This document shows, one piece after another, positions 41,827 through 49,503 of a stretch of DNA of 64,000 bases. The translations under genes were made by a program, and so were the position numbers. The DNA is from JACDAN01 sp963847235 (GTDB lineage Bacteria; Actinomycetota; Thermoleophilia; Gaiellales; Gaiellaceae): positions 4,096 through 68,095 of the forward strand of contig CAWJYU010000003.1 of NCBI GenBank assembly GCA_963847235.1, read 5' to 3'. Within the stretch, counting starts at the first letter, position 1. Each line of letters begins with the position of its first letter. Under the pieces are notes generated by a model. It worked only from the letters and a program-made list of their open reading frames with translations. It was not told the origin of the DNA and did not search any database.

Positions 41827-42714
41827 GTGCGGAAGGCGGTGCTTCTGCTGGTCCTCGGCGCGGGGCTCCTGCTCGCAGCCGGCTGTGGCGGCGACGACGA
41901 CGACAACGGCGACGCAGCAAGCGGGACCACCACCACGGCCGAGGCTTCGTGCGACAAGGAGTCGCTCGACCTCGTCAACGCCGGGCAGCTGACGATCGGC
42001 ACCGACAATCCGGCGTTCCCGCCCTGGTTCGAGGGGACGAAGGAGTTCGAGCCCTGGGATCCGACCACTGAGCCGACGAAGAAGGGCTACGAGCAGGAGA
42101 CGGCGTACGCGATCGCCGAGAAGCTCGGGTTCACCGACGACGAGGTCAAGTGGACGGTCGTGCCGTTCAACCAGTCGTTCCGGCCAGGCCCGAAGTCGTT
42201 CGACTTCGACATCAACCAGATCTCGTACCTGCCTCCGCGCGCGCAGGCGGTCGACTTCAGCGACTCCTACTACGACGTCGAGCAGGCGATCGTGACGGTC
42301 GAGGGCAGCAAGATCGCGGACGCCGGCTCGATCGCGGACCTCGAGGACGCCAAGCTCGGCGCTCAGATCGGCACCACGAGCCTCGACGCGATCAACGACA
42401 CCATCCAGCCGAGCAGCGAGCCGTCGGTCTACGACACGAACAACGACGCGGTCTCCGCGCTGAAGGCGAAGCAGGTCGATGGGATCGTCGTCGACTTCCC
42501 GACCGCGCTCTTCATGTCGGCGGTCCAGCTCGACAACGGCAAGGTCGTCGGGCGGCTCGCCGCGGACGGAAGCGAGTACTTCGGCGTCGTCCTCGAGAAG
42601 GACAGCAGCCTGACCGAGTGCGTCAACGAGGCGATCCAGAAGATCAAGGACGACGGCACACTCGACGAGCTCGAGCAGAAGTGGCTCGCCGGCAGCGCGC
42701 CGGTCCTCGAGTAG
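41827..42714 (+). CDS. Amino-acid ABC transporter substrate-binding lipoprotein
   Basis: 295 residues from a GTG start. The signal peptide ends in lipobox LLLAAGC, followed by an Asp-rich linker. The family 3 solute-binding domain reads LTIGTDNPAFPPWFEGTKEFEPW, YEQETAYAIAEKLGF, FDFDINQISYLPPRAQAVDFS and KLGAQIGTTSLDAIND. It captures polar amino acids outside the membrane for the permease and ATPase encoded next. The exact ligand cannot be read. Confidence 0.93.
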   Translation: MRKAVLLLVLGAGLLLAAGCGGDDDDNGDAASGTTTTAEASCDKESLDLVNAGQLTIGTDNPAFPPWFEGTKEFEPWDPTTEPTKKGYEQETAYAIAEKLGFTDDEVKWTVVPFNQSFRPGPKSFDFDINQISYLPPRAQAVDFSDSYYDVEQAIVTVEGSKIADAGSIADLEDAKLGAQIGTTSLDAINDTIQPSSEPSVYDTNNDAVSALKAKQVDGIVVDFPTALFMSAVQLDNGKVVGRLAADGSEYFGVVLEKDSSLTECVNEAIQKIKDDGTLDELEQKWLAGSAPVLE

Positions 42715-43535
42715 CGGGCACAGGCTCCCGGGGCTCCCGCATCCTGGGCGGCGGCGGGGCCGGCCGCAGCACGCTGATCGCGGTCGTCAGCACGCTCGCG
42801 TTCTTCGGGCTGATCGTCCTGCTCGTCACGAGCGCTCCCGGCTGGCCGGCGGTGCGCGAGCAGTTCTTCGACTGGGACATCTTCAAGGAGTCGCTGCGCG
42901 AGATCGCGCCGAAGCTGCTCGTGAACATCAAGATCTTCCTGATCGCCGAGGTCTTCATCCTCGTCTTCGGCCTCGCGATCGCGATCCTGCGGAGCCTGCC
43001 GGGGCCGGTCTTCTTCCCGGTTCGGCTGCTGGCGGTCATCTACACGGACTTCTTCCGAGGCGTTCCGACGATCCTCGTCATCTATCTCTTCGGGTTCGGC
43101 GTCCCGGCGCTCGCGATCTCGGGCGTGCCGCGCTCCGAGTTCGTCTGGGGCATCGTTGCGCTCACGCTCGTCTACTCGGCGTACGTGTCCGAGGTGTACC
43201 GGGCCGGGATCGAGTCGGTGCATCCGAGCCAGGAGGCTGCCGCCCGCTCGCTCGGCCTTTCGAAGACGAAGGCGATGCGGTTCGTCGTCCTGCCGCAGGC
43301 GGTGCGTCGCGTCGTTCCCCCGCTGCTGAACGACTTCATCGGGCTCCAGAAGGACACGGCGCTGGTCGCGCTGATCGGGCCGGTCGAGGCGTTCCGACAG
43401 TCGCAGATCGAGGTCGCCGCGAACTTCGACTACACGCCGTACTTCGCGACCGCGCTGCTCTTCGTGGCGCTGACGATCCCGATGGCGCGCTTCACCGACT
43501 GGCTCGTCGCCCGTGAGCGGAGGCGGCGCCGGTGA
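42681..43535 (+). CDS. Amino-acid ABC transporter permease
   Basis: 284 residues if the GTG at 42681, 34 bases inside the binding-protein gene, is used; no other ordinary start precedes the first helix (LIAVVSTLAFFGLIVLLVTS). HisM/GlnP-type features are LLVNIKIFLIAEVFILVFGLAIAILR, YTDFFRGVPTILVIYLF, the EAA loop YRAGIESVHPSQEAAARSLGLSKTKAMRFVVLPQAVRRVVPPLLN and QKDTALVALIG. It forms the membrane channel, probably as a homodimer because only one permease gene is present. Confidence 0.92.
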   Translation: MARRQRAGPRVAGTGSRGSRILGGGGAGRSTLIAVVSTLAFFGLIVLLVTSAPGWPAVREQFFDWDIFKESLREIAPKLLVNIKIFLIAEVFILVFGLAIAILRSLPGPVFFPVRLLAVIYTDFFRGVPTILVIYLFGFGVPALAISGVPRSEFVWGIVALTLVYSAYVSEVYRAGIESVHPSQEAAARSLGLSKTKAMRFVVLPQAVRRVVPPLLNDFIGLQKDTALVALIGPVEAFRQSQIEVAANFDYTPYFATALLFVALTIPMARFTDWLVARERRRRR

Positions 43536-44278
43536 GCGCCGTCGAGCTGCACGGCGTGCGCAAGTCATTCGGTGAGGTGGAGGTGCTCCACGGGATCGAC
43601 CTCGAGGTCGAGGAGCACCAGGTCGTCTGCCTGATCGGCGCCTCCGGCTCGGGCAAGTCGACGCTGCTGCGCTGCGTCAACCTGCTCGAACCGATCGACG
43701 AGGGGCGGATCCTGGTCGGCGGCGAGGAAGTGACGGCGCCCGGCGTGGATGCCGATCGCGTACGCCGCGGCATCGGGATCGTCTTCCAGGCCTACAACCT
43801 CTTCCCGCACATGACGGTGCTACGGAACGTGACGCTGGCGCCTCGAGAAGTGCTCGGGAAGTCCAAGGCGGAGGCCGAGGCTGACGGCGCTCGAGCTGCT
43901 CGGCCGGTTCGGGCTCGGCCGAGCGGGCGAGGCGACTATCCGGACCGGCTGTCCGGCGGCCAGCAGCAGCGGGTCGCGATCGTGCGGGCGCTGGCGATGC
44001 GGCCGCAGCTCATGCTGCTGGACGAGGTGACGAGCGCGCTCGATCCAGAGCTCGTCGGCGAGGTGCTGAACGTGATCCGCGAGCTCGCGGCCGGCGGGAT
44101 GACGATGCTGATCGCCACGCACGAGATGGGCTTCGCACGCGAGATCGCGAACCGGGTCTGCTTCCTCGACGGTGGCGTGATCCTCGAGCAGGGCCCGCCG
44201 GAGCAGATCTTCTCCACGCCGCAAGAGCCACGGACCCGGCAGTTTCTCCAGCGGATCGTCGAGGCCGGCCGCCTCTAG
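43532..44278 (+). CDS. Amino-acid ABC transporter ATPase (with an internal compensated frameshift)
   Basis: 248 residues, GTG start overlapping the permease stop. Walker A is GASGSGKSTLLRCVNLLE, Q-loop IGIVFQAYNLFPHMTV, signature LSGGQQQRVAIVRAL, Walker B LMLLDEVTSALDPE and switch His THEMGFA. Between EVLGKSKAEAEA and DYPDRLSGG the sequence reads as Arg/Ala/Pro-rich nonsense for about 17 residues (43882-43934). The next frame gives the expected ALELLGRFGL there, so one insertion and one deletion offset each other. It powers uptake by the adjacent permease. Confidence 0.92.
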   Translation: MSAVELHGVRKSFGEVEVLHGIDLEVEEHQVVCLIGASGSGKSTLLRCVNLLEPIDEGRILVGGEEVTAPGVDADRVRRGIGIVFQAYNLFPHMTVLRNVTLAPREVLGKSKAEAEADGARAARPVRARPSGRGDYPDRLSGGQQQRVAIVRALAMRPQLMLLDEVTSALDPELVGEVLNVIRELAAGGMTMLIATHEMGFAREIANRVCFLDGGVILEQGPPEQIFSTPQEPRTRQFLQRIVEAGRL

Positions 44279-44306
44279 ACCTTGTCCCGGCGTCTACCGT
44301 GAGGCC

Positions 44307-45284
44307 ATGAGGGAGCTGTTCGCCAGGATCGCCGCGCGGCGCCGGCTGGTCGTCGTGCTCCAGGTCGTCTTCGTCGCCGCGCTGCTGGGCTTTCTCGTCT
44401 GGGCCGTTCAGGACACGTGGGCCGACGCGCTTCCCCGGTTGCGCGACGCGGATCCTGTCGACCTCGCGATCGCCTGCGTCGTCCTTGCCGCGTACTACCT
44501 GATGTTCGTGCTGGGATGGCAGTGGATCCTTCGCGCGCTCGGGATCCGCACGTCGTACGGCGTCGCACTCCAGTCCGAGATGGCGTCGATGCTCGCGAAG
44601 TACATTCCCGGTGCGATCTGGACGCCGGCCGCCCGCGTCCTCTGGCTTCGGAAAGCGGGCGGCATCGACAAGACGTCGGTGGTCGTCGCTTCGATCCTGC
44701 TCGAGGCCGGGCTCTCGGCCGTGGCCGGCGTACTCGTGCTGGTCTGCGCGCTGCCGTTCGTTTCTGGCTGGGACGCACCGATCTGGCCGGTCGTCCTCTT
44801 CGGAATCGGGGTCGCGGGGCTCTTGCACCCGCGGGTCTTCCGGGCCGTTGCCGGGGTCGCGTTCCGGCCGTTCGGCGCCGGCCCGCCGCCGACCCTGCCC
44901 TGGCGGACGATGCTCGGGCTCCTGGTCTTCTACTCGGCCAGCTGGGTCGTCGGAGGAGTCGCCGTGCTCTTCCTGATCCGGGCGGTCGGTGGAGACGCCG
45001 GGCTGGAGGATGCGCCGTACCTCGGCGGCACCGCCGCCGTCGGTGCGATCGTGGCGGTGCTCTCCGTGCTCGCGCCGTCGGGGCTCGGTGTACGGGAGGC
45101 CTCGATGTACGGGCTGATGCTCGCCGTCGCCTCGGCGCCCGTGGCGCTCGGCGCGACGGTGCTCAACCGGCTTGCGATTACGTTGGTCGAGGCCGTGCTG
45201 CTCGGGGTGGGATACCTGGTGTGGAGAAGCACCCGAGACACTCCCGGCGGTCAGCTAGCGCGCAGCAGCTCTTCCTCGACCTGA
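44307..45284 (+). CDS. Lysylphosphatidylglycerol-synthase-TM/flippase-like membrane protein (UPF0104)
   Basis: 325 residues with about eight membrane helices: VVLQVVFVAALLGFLVWAV, LAIACVVLAAYYLMFVLGWQWILRALG, YGVALQSEMASMLAKYIPGAIWTPAARVLWLRKAG and VLSVLAPSGLGVREASMYGLML. The KYIPG-x-W and PSGLGVREA motifs are typical of the MprF/YbhN membrane domain. There is no synthetase domain, so it may flip a lipid or glycolipid across the membrane. The 3' end overlaps the convergent TPR gene by 34 bases. Confidence 0.87.
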   Translation: MRELFARIAARRRLVVVLQVVFVAALLGFLVWAVQDTWADALPRLRDADPVDLAIACVVLAAYYLMFVLGWQWILRALGIRTSYGVALQSEMASMLAKYIPGAIWTPAARVLWLRKAGGIDKTSVVVASILLEAGLSAVAGVLVLVCALPFVSGWDAPIWPVVLFGIGVAGLLHPRVFRAVAGVAFRPFGAGPPPTLPWRTMLGLLVFYSASWVVGGVAVLFLIRAVGGDAGLEDAPYLGGTAAVGAIVAVLSVLAPSGLGVREASMYGLMLAVASAPVALGATVLNRLAITLVEAVLLGVGYLVWRSTRDTPGGQLARSSSSST

Positions 45285-46075
45285 CGGTACGCCGGCGACT
45301 CGGGCGGGAGCTTGCCGAGGGCCTCGTGGAGCAGGTTGGCGGCCTCCTCGTCGTGGCCCTGGCGGCGGTGGACGAGCCCGAGGTTGGCGATGACGCGCGC
45401 CTCGTACTCCGCGTCGCCCAGGTCGCGCAGGACGTCCCGCGCTTCCTCGAGATGCTGAAGGGCGGCGTCCTCGGCGCCGCCGTGGGCGAGCGCGAGGCCG
45501 AGGTTGTTGAGCGTCAGCGCCTCGGCGTGGGGGTCTCCCAGGTCGCGGACGATCGCGAGGGCGGCCCGATGGCGTTCGGCCGCCTGCTCGGGCTCGCCGT
45601 CCCGCCGGAGCTGCGCGCCGACCGCGTTGAGCTGCTGCGCCCGCTCGCTCGGGTCGATCGAGTGGAGCCTCAGGAGCTTCAGCCGGTACATGGTCTTGAC
45701 GTAGCCCTCGAACGCCCGGGTCGCGAGATCTTCGGTCCGGCGTGGCGTCCCAGCGGCAGCCGTCCTCGCCCGCGCACGCAGCTTCCGGGCGTGCTCGCGA
45801 GTGTGGAGCTGCGGAGCCCGCGGCCTCGGCGCCCGCTCGCGCGCCACCTGGAGCGTCGACGCGGTCCGTTGGGTCGCTGTGCGCACGCCCTTGCGCAGCT
45901 CGAGCCGGCGAAGCTGGCCAATCCCGATCACCGCGAGGGTCGCCACCAGCAGGAGCGCGGAGGCCGCGACCACGACGACGACGAGGCCGAGCGCCGTCAG
46001 CAGGCCGCCGAGCAGCAGCCACATCCCGCCGAGCGCCAGGAGGCGTCGCCGAGAGCGTGTATGACCTTCCGTCAC
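45251..46075 (-). CDS. Membrane-anchored tetratricopeptide-repeat protein
   Basis: 274 residues. Two N-terminal membrane helices (LALGGMWLLLGGLLTALGLVVVVVA and ALLLVATLAVIGIGQL) precede a basic linker. About three to four TPR units follow, including LNAVGAQLRRDGEPEQAAERHRAAL, TLNNLGLALAHGGAEDAALQHLEEA and VIANLGLVHRRQGHDEEAANLLHEAL. TPRs mediate protein contacts; no partner is evident. The 237-base gap up to the lacI start (46076-46312) holds an operator-like site and a -10 box but no gene. Confidence 0.85.
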   Translation of the reverse strand: MTEGHTRSRRRLLALGGMWLLLGGLLTALGLVVVVVAASALLLVATLAVIGIGQLRRLELRKGVRTATQRTASTLQVARERAPRPRAPQLHTREHARKLRARARTAAAGTPRRTEDLATRAFEGYVKTMYRLKLLRLHSIDPSERAQQLNAVGAQLRRDGEPEQAAERHRAALAIVRDLGDPHAEALTLNNLGLALAHGGAEDAALQHLEEARDVLRDLGDAEYEARVIANLGLVHRRQGHDEEAANLLHEALGKLPPESPAYRQVEEELLRAS

Positions 46076-46228
46076 CGTAGCGCTCGCCTAGGGATGCGAT
46101 CCTCCTCCGGAACTGCCGCCTTCGCCGCGCCGACGGCTCTTCCTTCGCTCCGCTCGGTGCGACGACCGCGGGCGAGACACTAACGGGTCACGCGCGCTCG
46201 CCCGCAGAACGCGCTTCGGCTAGTGCGC

Positions 46229-46251
46229 TGAACCGGTCAAGTCACTATGAT
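46229..46251 (+). promoter_or_regulatory. LacI-type operator TGAACCGGTCAA and -10 box of the regulator gene
   Basis: TGAACCGGTCAA (46229-46240) is near-palindromic with a central CCGG, as in LacI-family sites. AACCGGTCAAG is repeated in front of the beta-glucosidase gene. A -10-like TATGAT lies at 46246-46251; the ATG at 46247 is inside it and so is not the start codon. Confidence 0.6.
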
Positions 46252-46312
46252 TCGAGCCGGCCGGCGCGGCGCCGGTCTGCACACCGTCGGCCACCTGGAA
46301 AGGAGCCCCCTT

Positions 46313-47440
46313 TTGGCCGAGCCCGCTGAGCGCGCTCGCCGAGTGACGATCAGTGACATCGCGGAGCGAGCCGGAGTCTCGAAGGGCGCCGTCTCGTATG
46401 CGCTGAACGGGCGCCCGGGAGTCTCCGACGGCACCAGGGAGCGAATCCTCGAGATCGCCCGCGAGCTCGGCTGGTATCCCAACCGTGCCGCGCGTGCGCT
46501 CTCCGTCGAGCGCGCCGACGCCTGCGGCCTCGTGCTCGCCCGGCCCGCGAAGACGCTGGCGCTCGAGCCGTTCTTCATGGAGTTCATCGCCGGCGTCGAG
46601 TCCGAGCTTTCGGCAAGGTCGATCGCCCTTTCGATTCAGCTCGTGCAGTCCGTGGACGACGAGATCGAGGTGTACCGGCGGTGGTGGGGCGAGCGCCGCG
46701 TGGACGGCGTCCTCATGGTCGACCTGCGGAAAGACGACCCGCGCGTTCGGGAGCTCGTTCGCCTCGGCTTGCCCGCCGTCGTCATCGGCGGACCGGTGGA
46801 AAATGGCGCTCTACCTGCGGTTTGGCACGACGAAGCCGGTGTCGTCATCGAGGCGGTTCGCTACGTCGCGGCACTGGGCCACACGCGAATCGCGCGCGTC
46901 GCCGGCGTCGACGAGTTCGTCCACACGGCGCAGCGGACGGCGGGATTTCTCAGCGTCACGGAGGAGCTCGGGCTCGAGGCCGAGGTGATCTCGACGGACT
47001 ACTCCGCCGAGAGCGGCGCCCGCGCGACGCGCAAGCTCCTCTCGGAGCCACAGCCTCCGAGCGTGATCATCTACGACAGCGACCTCCTGGCCGTCACCGG
47101 CCTCGGAGTCGCGTTGCAGATGGGCTTCGCGGTCCCGGACGATGTGTCGATCGTCGGCTGGGACGACTCGCTGATCAGCCAGGTGGTGCATCCGCCGCTG
47201 ACTGCGATCACCCGCGACATCGTCTCTTACGGCGTCACCGCCATCCGTCACCTCCTCGAGGTCATCGAGGGCCGGACGACGGACGACAAGGAGACGACAG
47301 CGCGGCGAGCTAACGCCGCGCGGAAGCACCGGCCCTGCTCGTCTGGCGAACGGCCTCGGCGGCGTCCGGGGACGCGCAGCTCGGGCCTGAGCAGCACGTC
47401 GCTTTGTTACCAGCTGGTTGACACTGAACCGGATAAGTGA
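46313..47440 (+). CDS. LacI-family transcriptional regulator of the carbohydrate locus
   Basis: TTG 46313 is chosen because GGAAAGGAG sits eight bases upstream and the earlier ATG at 46247 lies in a -10 box. The HTH is VTISDIAERAGVSKGAVSYALNGRPGVS. The hinge NRAARALS and periplasmic-binding-like effector domain (VLMVDLRKDD, RIARVAGVDEFVHTAQRT, VSIVGWDDSLISQVVHPPLTAI) follow. The final ~50 residues are atypical. From about 47300 the next frame reads ELTPRGSTGPARL, the normal LacI ending, and stops at 47390, so a one-base error is likely. It probably represses this locus until a beta-glucoside or oligosaccharide binds. Confidence 0.92.
   Translation: MAEPAERARRVTISDIAERAGVSKGAVSYALNGRPGVSDGTRERILEIARELGWYPNRAARALSVERADACGLVLARPAKTLALEPFFMEFIAGVESELSARSIALSIQLVQSVDDEIEVYRRWWGERRVDGVLMVDLRKDDPRVRELVRLGLPAVVIGGPVENGALPAVWHDEAGVVIEAVRYVAALGHTRIARVAGVDEFVHTAQRTAGFLSVTEELGLEAEVISTDYSAESGARATRKLLSEPQPPSVIIYDSDLLAVTGLGVALQMGFAVPDDVSIVGWDDSLISQVVHPPLTAITRDIVSYGVTAIRHLLEVIEGRTTDDKETTARRANAARKHRPCSSGERPRRRPGTRSSGLSSTSLCYQLVDTEPDK
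47425..47436. promoter_or_regulatory. Possible LacI operator before the glycosidase gene
   Basis: TGAACCGGATAA matches the 46229 site at 10 of 12 positions and lies 23 bases before the glycosidase ATG. If lacI really ends at 47390, this site is intergenic, as expected for an operator. Confidence 0.4.
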
Positions 47441-47458
47441 TGGACTTTTCACATCCGG

Positions 47459-49432
47459 ATGCGACCCTCGAAGAGATCCCAGGCGGTTACACCGTCCACG
47501 CGGGACATCTCGACGCCCTGGATCGGCGCCAACTTCTGGTCGCGCACCGGCGGACCGCGCATGTGGATGCACTACGACCCCGCGGTTGTGCGAGATGAGC
47601 TCGAGGTTCTCTCCGACCACGGATGCACCGTCACCCGCTCGTTTTGCTACTGGCCGGACTTCGTCCCGGAGCCGGAGACCCTCGACGATCAGGTCCTCGA
47701 CCGGTTCAGTGACTTCCTGGATGCGCACTCGGAGCTAGGGCTCGAAACGATCCCGACGCTCATCGTCGGGCACATGTCGGGGGAGAACTGGGATCCACCG
47801 TGGCGACAGGGGCGCGACCTCTATCGTGACGTCTGGCTGGTCGGCCAGCAGGCCTGGTTCGCCGAGGAGATCGCGCGCCGATTTCACCGGCACGCAGTCG
47901 CCGCCTGGCTGCTCTCGAACGAGATGCCGCTCTACGGCGGGAGCGCGAGCGCCGCGGAGGTCACCGCCTGGGCTCGCATCCTCATCCAGGCCCTGCGCGC
48001 GGGTGGTGCGACCCAGCCGGTTTCGATCGGCGACGGGGCGTGGGGCGTGGAGGTGTCCGGTCAGGACAACGGCTACTCGCTGCGGGCGCTCGCGCCGCTC
48101 GTCGACTTCTTCGGCCCGCACTCGTACCCGATGGAGGACGACCCGGTCCGGCAGGTCCTCACACCCGCGCTCGCGTGTGAGCTCGCGGGAAGCCTGGGCA
48201 AGCCGGTCGTGCTGGAGGAGTTCGGCGTCAGCTCGGACTTCGCCGCCGACGAGCACGCGGCCGCCTACTACCGCCAGGTGCTCCACACGTCGCTCCTCGC
48301 CGGAGCCCGCGGGTGGATCGCGTGGAACAACACGGACTTCGACGACCTCCGGCACCAGGACCCGTATCGCCATCACGTCTTCGAGCTGCACTTCGGCCTG
48401 ACAGACGTCCGCGGTCGTCCGAAGCCGCAGCTCCGCGTGATCAGCGAGTTCGCCGAGCTCGTGCGCGGCCTCTCGAGTGGCGAGTGGGAGCGCGTGGCGG
48501 GCGACGCCGCTCTCGTCGTCCCCGAGCACTTCGAACGCGTCCTGCCGTTCACCGACCCGGCGTACCGGCAGGACCTGCGCGACAACCTGCTCCAGGCGTA
48601 CGTCGCCGCCCGCGAGGCGGACCTCCCGGTCGAGCTCGTGCGAGAGCGCGACGGCCTTCCCGGCAGCGCCCGGCTCTACCTCGTGCCCTGCGCGAAGCTG
48701 TTGACGTCGCCCGGGCTCGACCGGCTCCGCGAGCTCGCCGAGGCCGGCGCCACGGTGTACGCCTCCTACTTCGCCGGGAGCACCCCGACCCAGCGCGGCC
48801 CCTGGCTGTCGTGGCTGGACGAGATCTTCGGCGTCCGCCACCGGCTGCGGTACGGCCTCGTCGACCCGATCGAGGACGACGAGGTGATCTTCCAGTTCGT
48901 CGACGACCTCGGCGACATCCCGGAGGGCGCTCGTCTCACCTTCCGCGTCGCCGGCGAGCCCAGCGCGCGCGCCTTCCTTCCCCTGGAGCCGCAGGGCGCG
49001 CAGGTCGTCGCGGTCGACGGGCATGGTCGGCCGGCTCTGCTCCGCCACAGCACCGGAGCCGGCTGCACCGTGCTCTGCACGTACCCGATCGAGCACATGG
49101 CCGCGAAGACTCCCGGCGTCAACCCCGAGGACACGTACCGGATCTACTCGGCGCTGGCCGAGGCGTCGGGCGTGTCGCGGCCGGTGCGGGTCGACGATCC
49201 GCGCGTTCTGGTCGGCCGGATCCGCAGCGGGGGCGCGGAGACCGCGCTCTTCGTGAACACCTCAGGGGAAACGCTTTCGACCCAACCAGTTCTGTCAGGC
49301 ATCGAGCTCGATCCCGACCTGGGCGAGCTGACGCTCGAGCCGTTCGGCGCCGCGTCGATCCGATACGCGGGCTCACCCCCCGCCCGCGTATCGGCGACCG
49401 CGGCGAGCGAAGGGAGTGATGCCCGAGCGTGA
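47459..49432 (+). CDS. Glycoside hydrolase, GH5-like (clan GH-A, beta-mannanase/cellulase type)
   Basis: 657 residues. The catalytic (beta/alpha)8 domain covers about 20-330: WIGANFWSRTGGPRMW, VTRSFCYWPDF, the acid/base Glu in AWLLSNEMPLYGG, FFGPHSYPMEDDP and the nucleophile Glu in VVLEEFGVSSDF. Then comes a glutamine-amidotransferase-like domain (about 340-560) as in GH42/COG3934 enzymes, and a beta-rich end. No signal peptide is seen, so it likely acts on imported oligosaccharides. The ATG at 47459 is uncertain: conserved sequence starts about 20 codons later. Substrate (beta-mannan or beta-glucan oligomers) is inferred. Confidence 0.85.
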   Translation: MRPSKRSQAVTPSTRDISTPWIGANFWSRTGGPRMWMHYDPAVVRDELEVLSDHGCTVTRSFCYWPDFVPEPETLDDQVLDRFSDFLDAHSELGLETIPTLIVGHMSGENWDPPWRQGRDLYRDVWLVGQQAWFAEEIARRFHRHAVAAWLLSNEMPLYGGSASAAEVTAWARILIQALRAGGATQPVSIGDGAWGVEVSGQDNGYSLRALAPLVDFFGPHSYPMEDDPVRQVLTPALACELAGSLGKPVVLEEFGVSSDFAADEHAAAYYRQVLHTSLLAGARGWIAWNNTDFDDLRHQDPYRHHVFELHFGLTDVRGRPKPQLRVISEFAELVRGLSSGEWERVAGDAALVVPEHFERVLPFTDPAYRQDLRDNLLQAYVAAREADLPVELVRERDGLPGSARLYLVPCAKLLTSPGLDRLRELAEAGATVYASYFAGSTPTQRGPWLSWLDEIFGVRHRLRYGLVDPIEDDEVIFQFVDDLGDIPEGARLTFRVAGEPSARAFLPLEPQGAQVVAVDGHGRPALLRHSTGAGCTVLCTYPIEHMAAKTPGVNPEDTYRIYSALAEASGVSRPVRVDDPRVLVGRIRSGGAETALFVNTSGETLSTQPVLSGIELDPDLGELTLEPFGAASIRYAGSPPARVSATAASEGSDARA

Positions 49433-49503
49433 GAGTGACCGCTGAAAGTCGGTCAACGTCGTCTAATCGACGAATGGAAGCAGGGAGGATGAGGAGGAGG
49501 ATC

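Noticed and set aside
46247..46312. Upstream ATG start for the LacI gene
   Set aside because: The ATG lies in a TATGAT -10 box next to an operator-like dyad; TTG 46313 has a strong ribosome site and begins close to the HTH.
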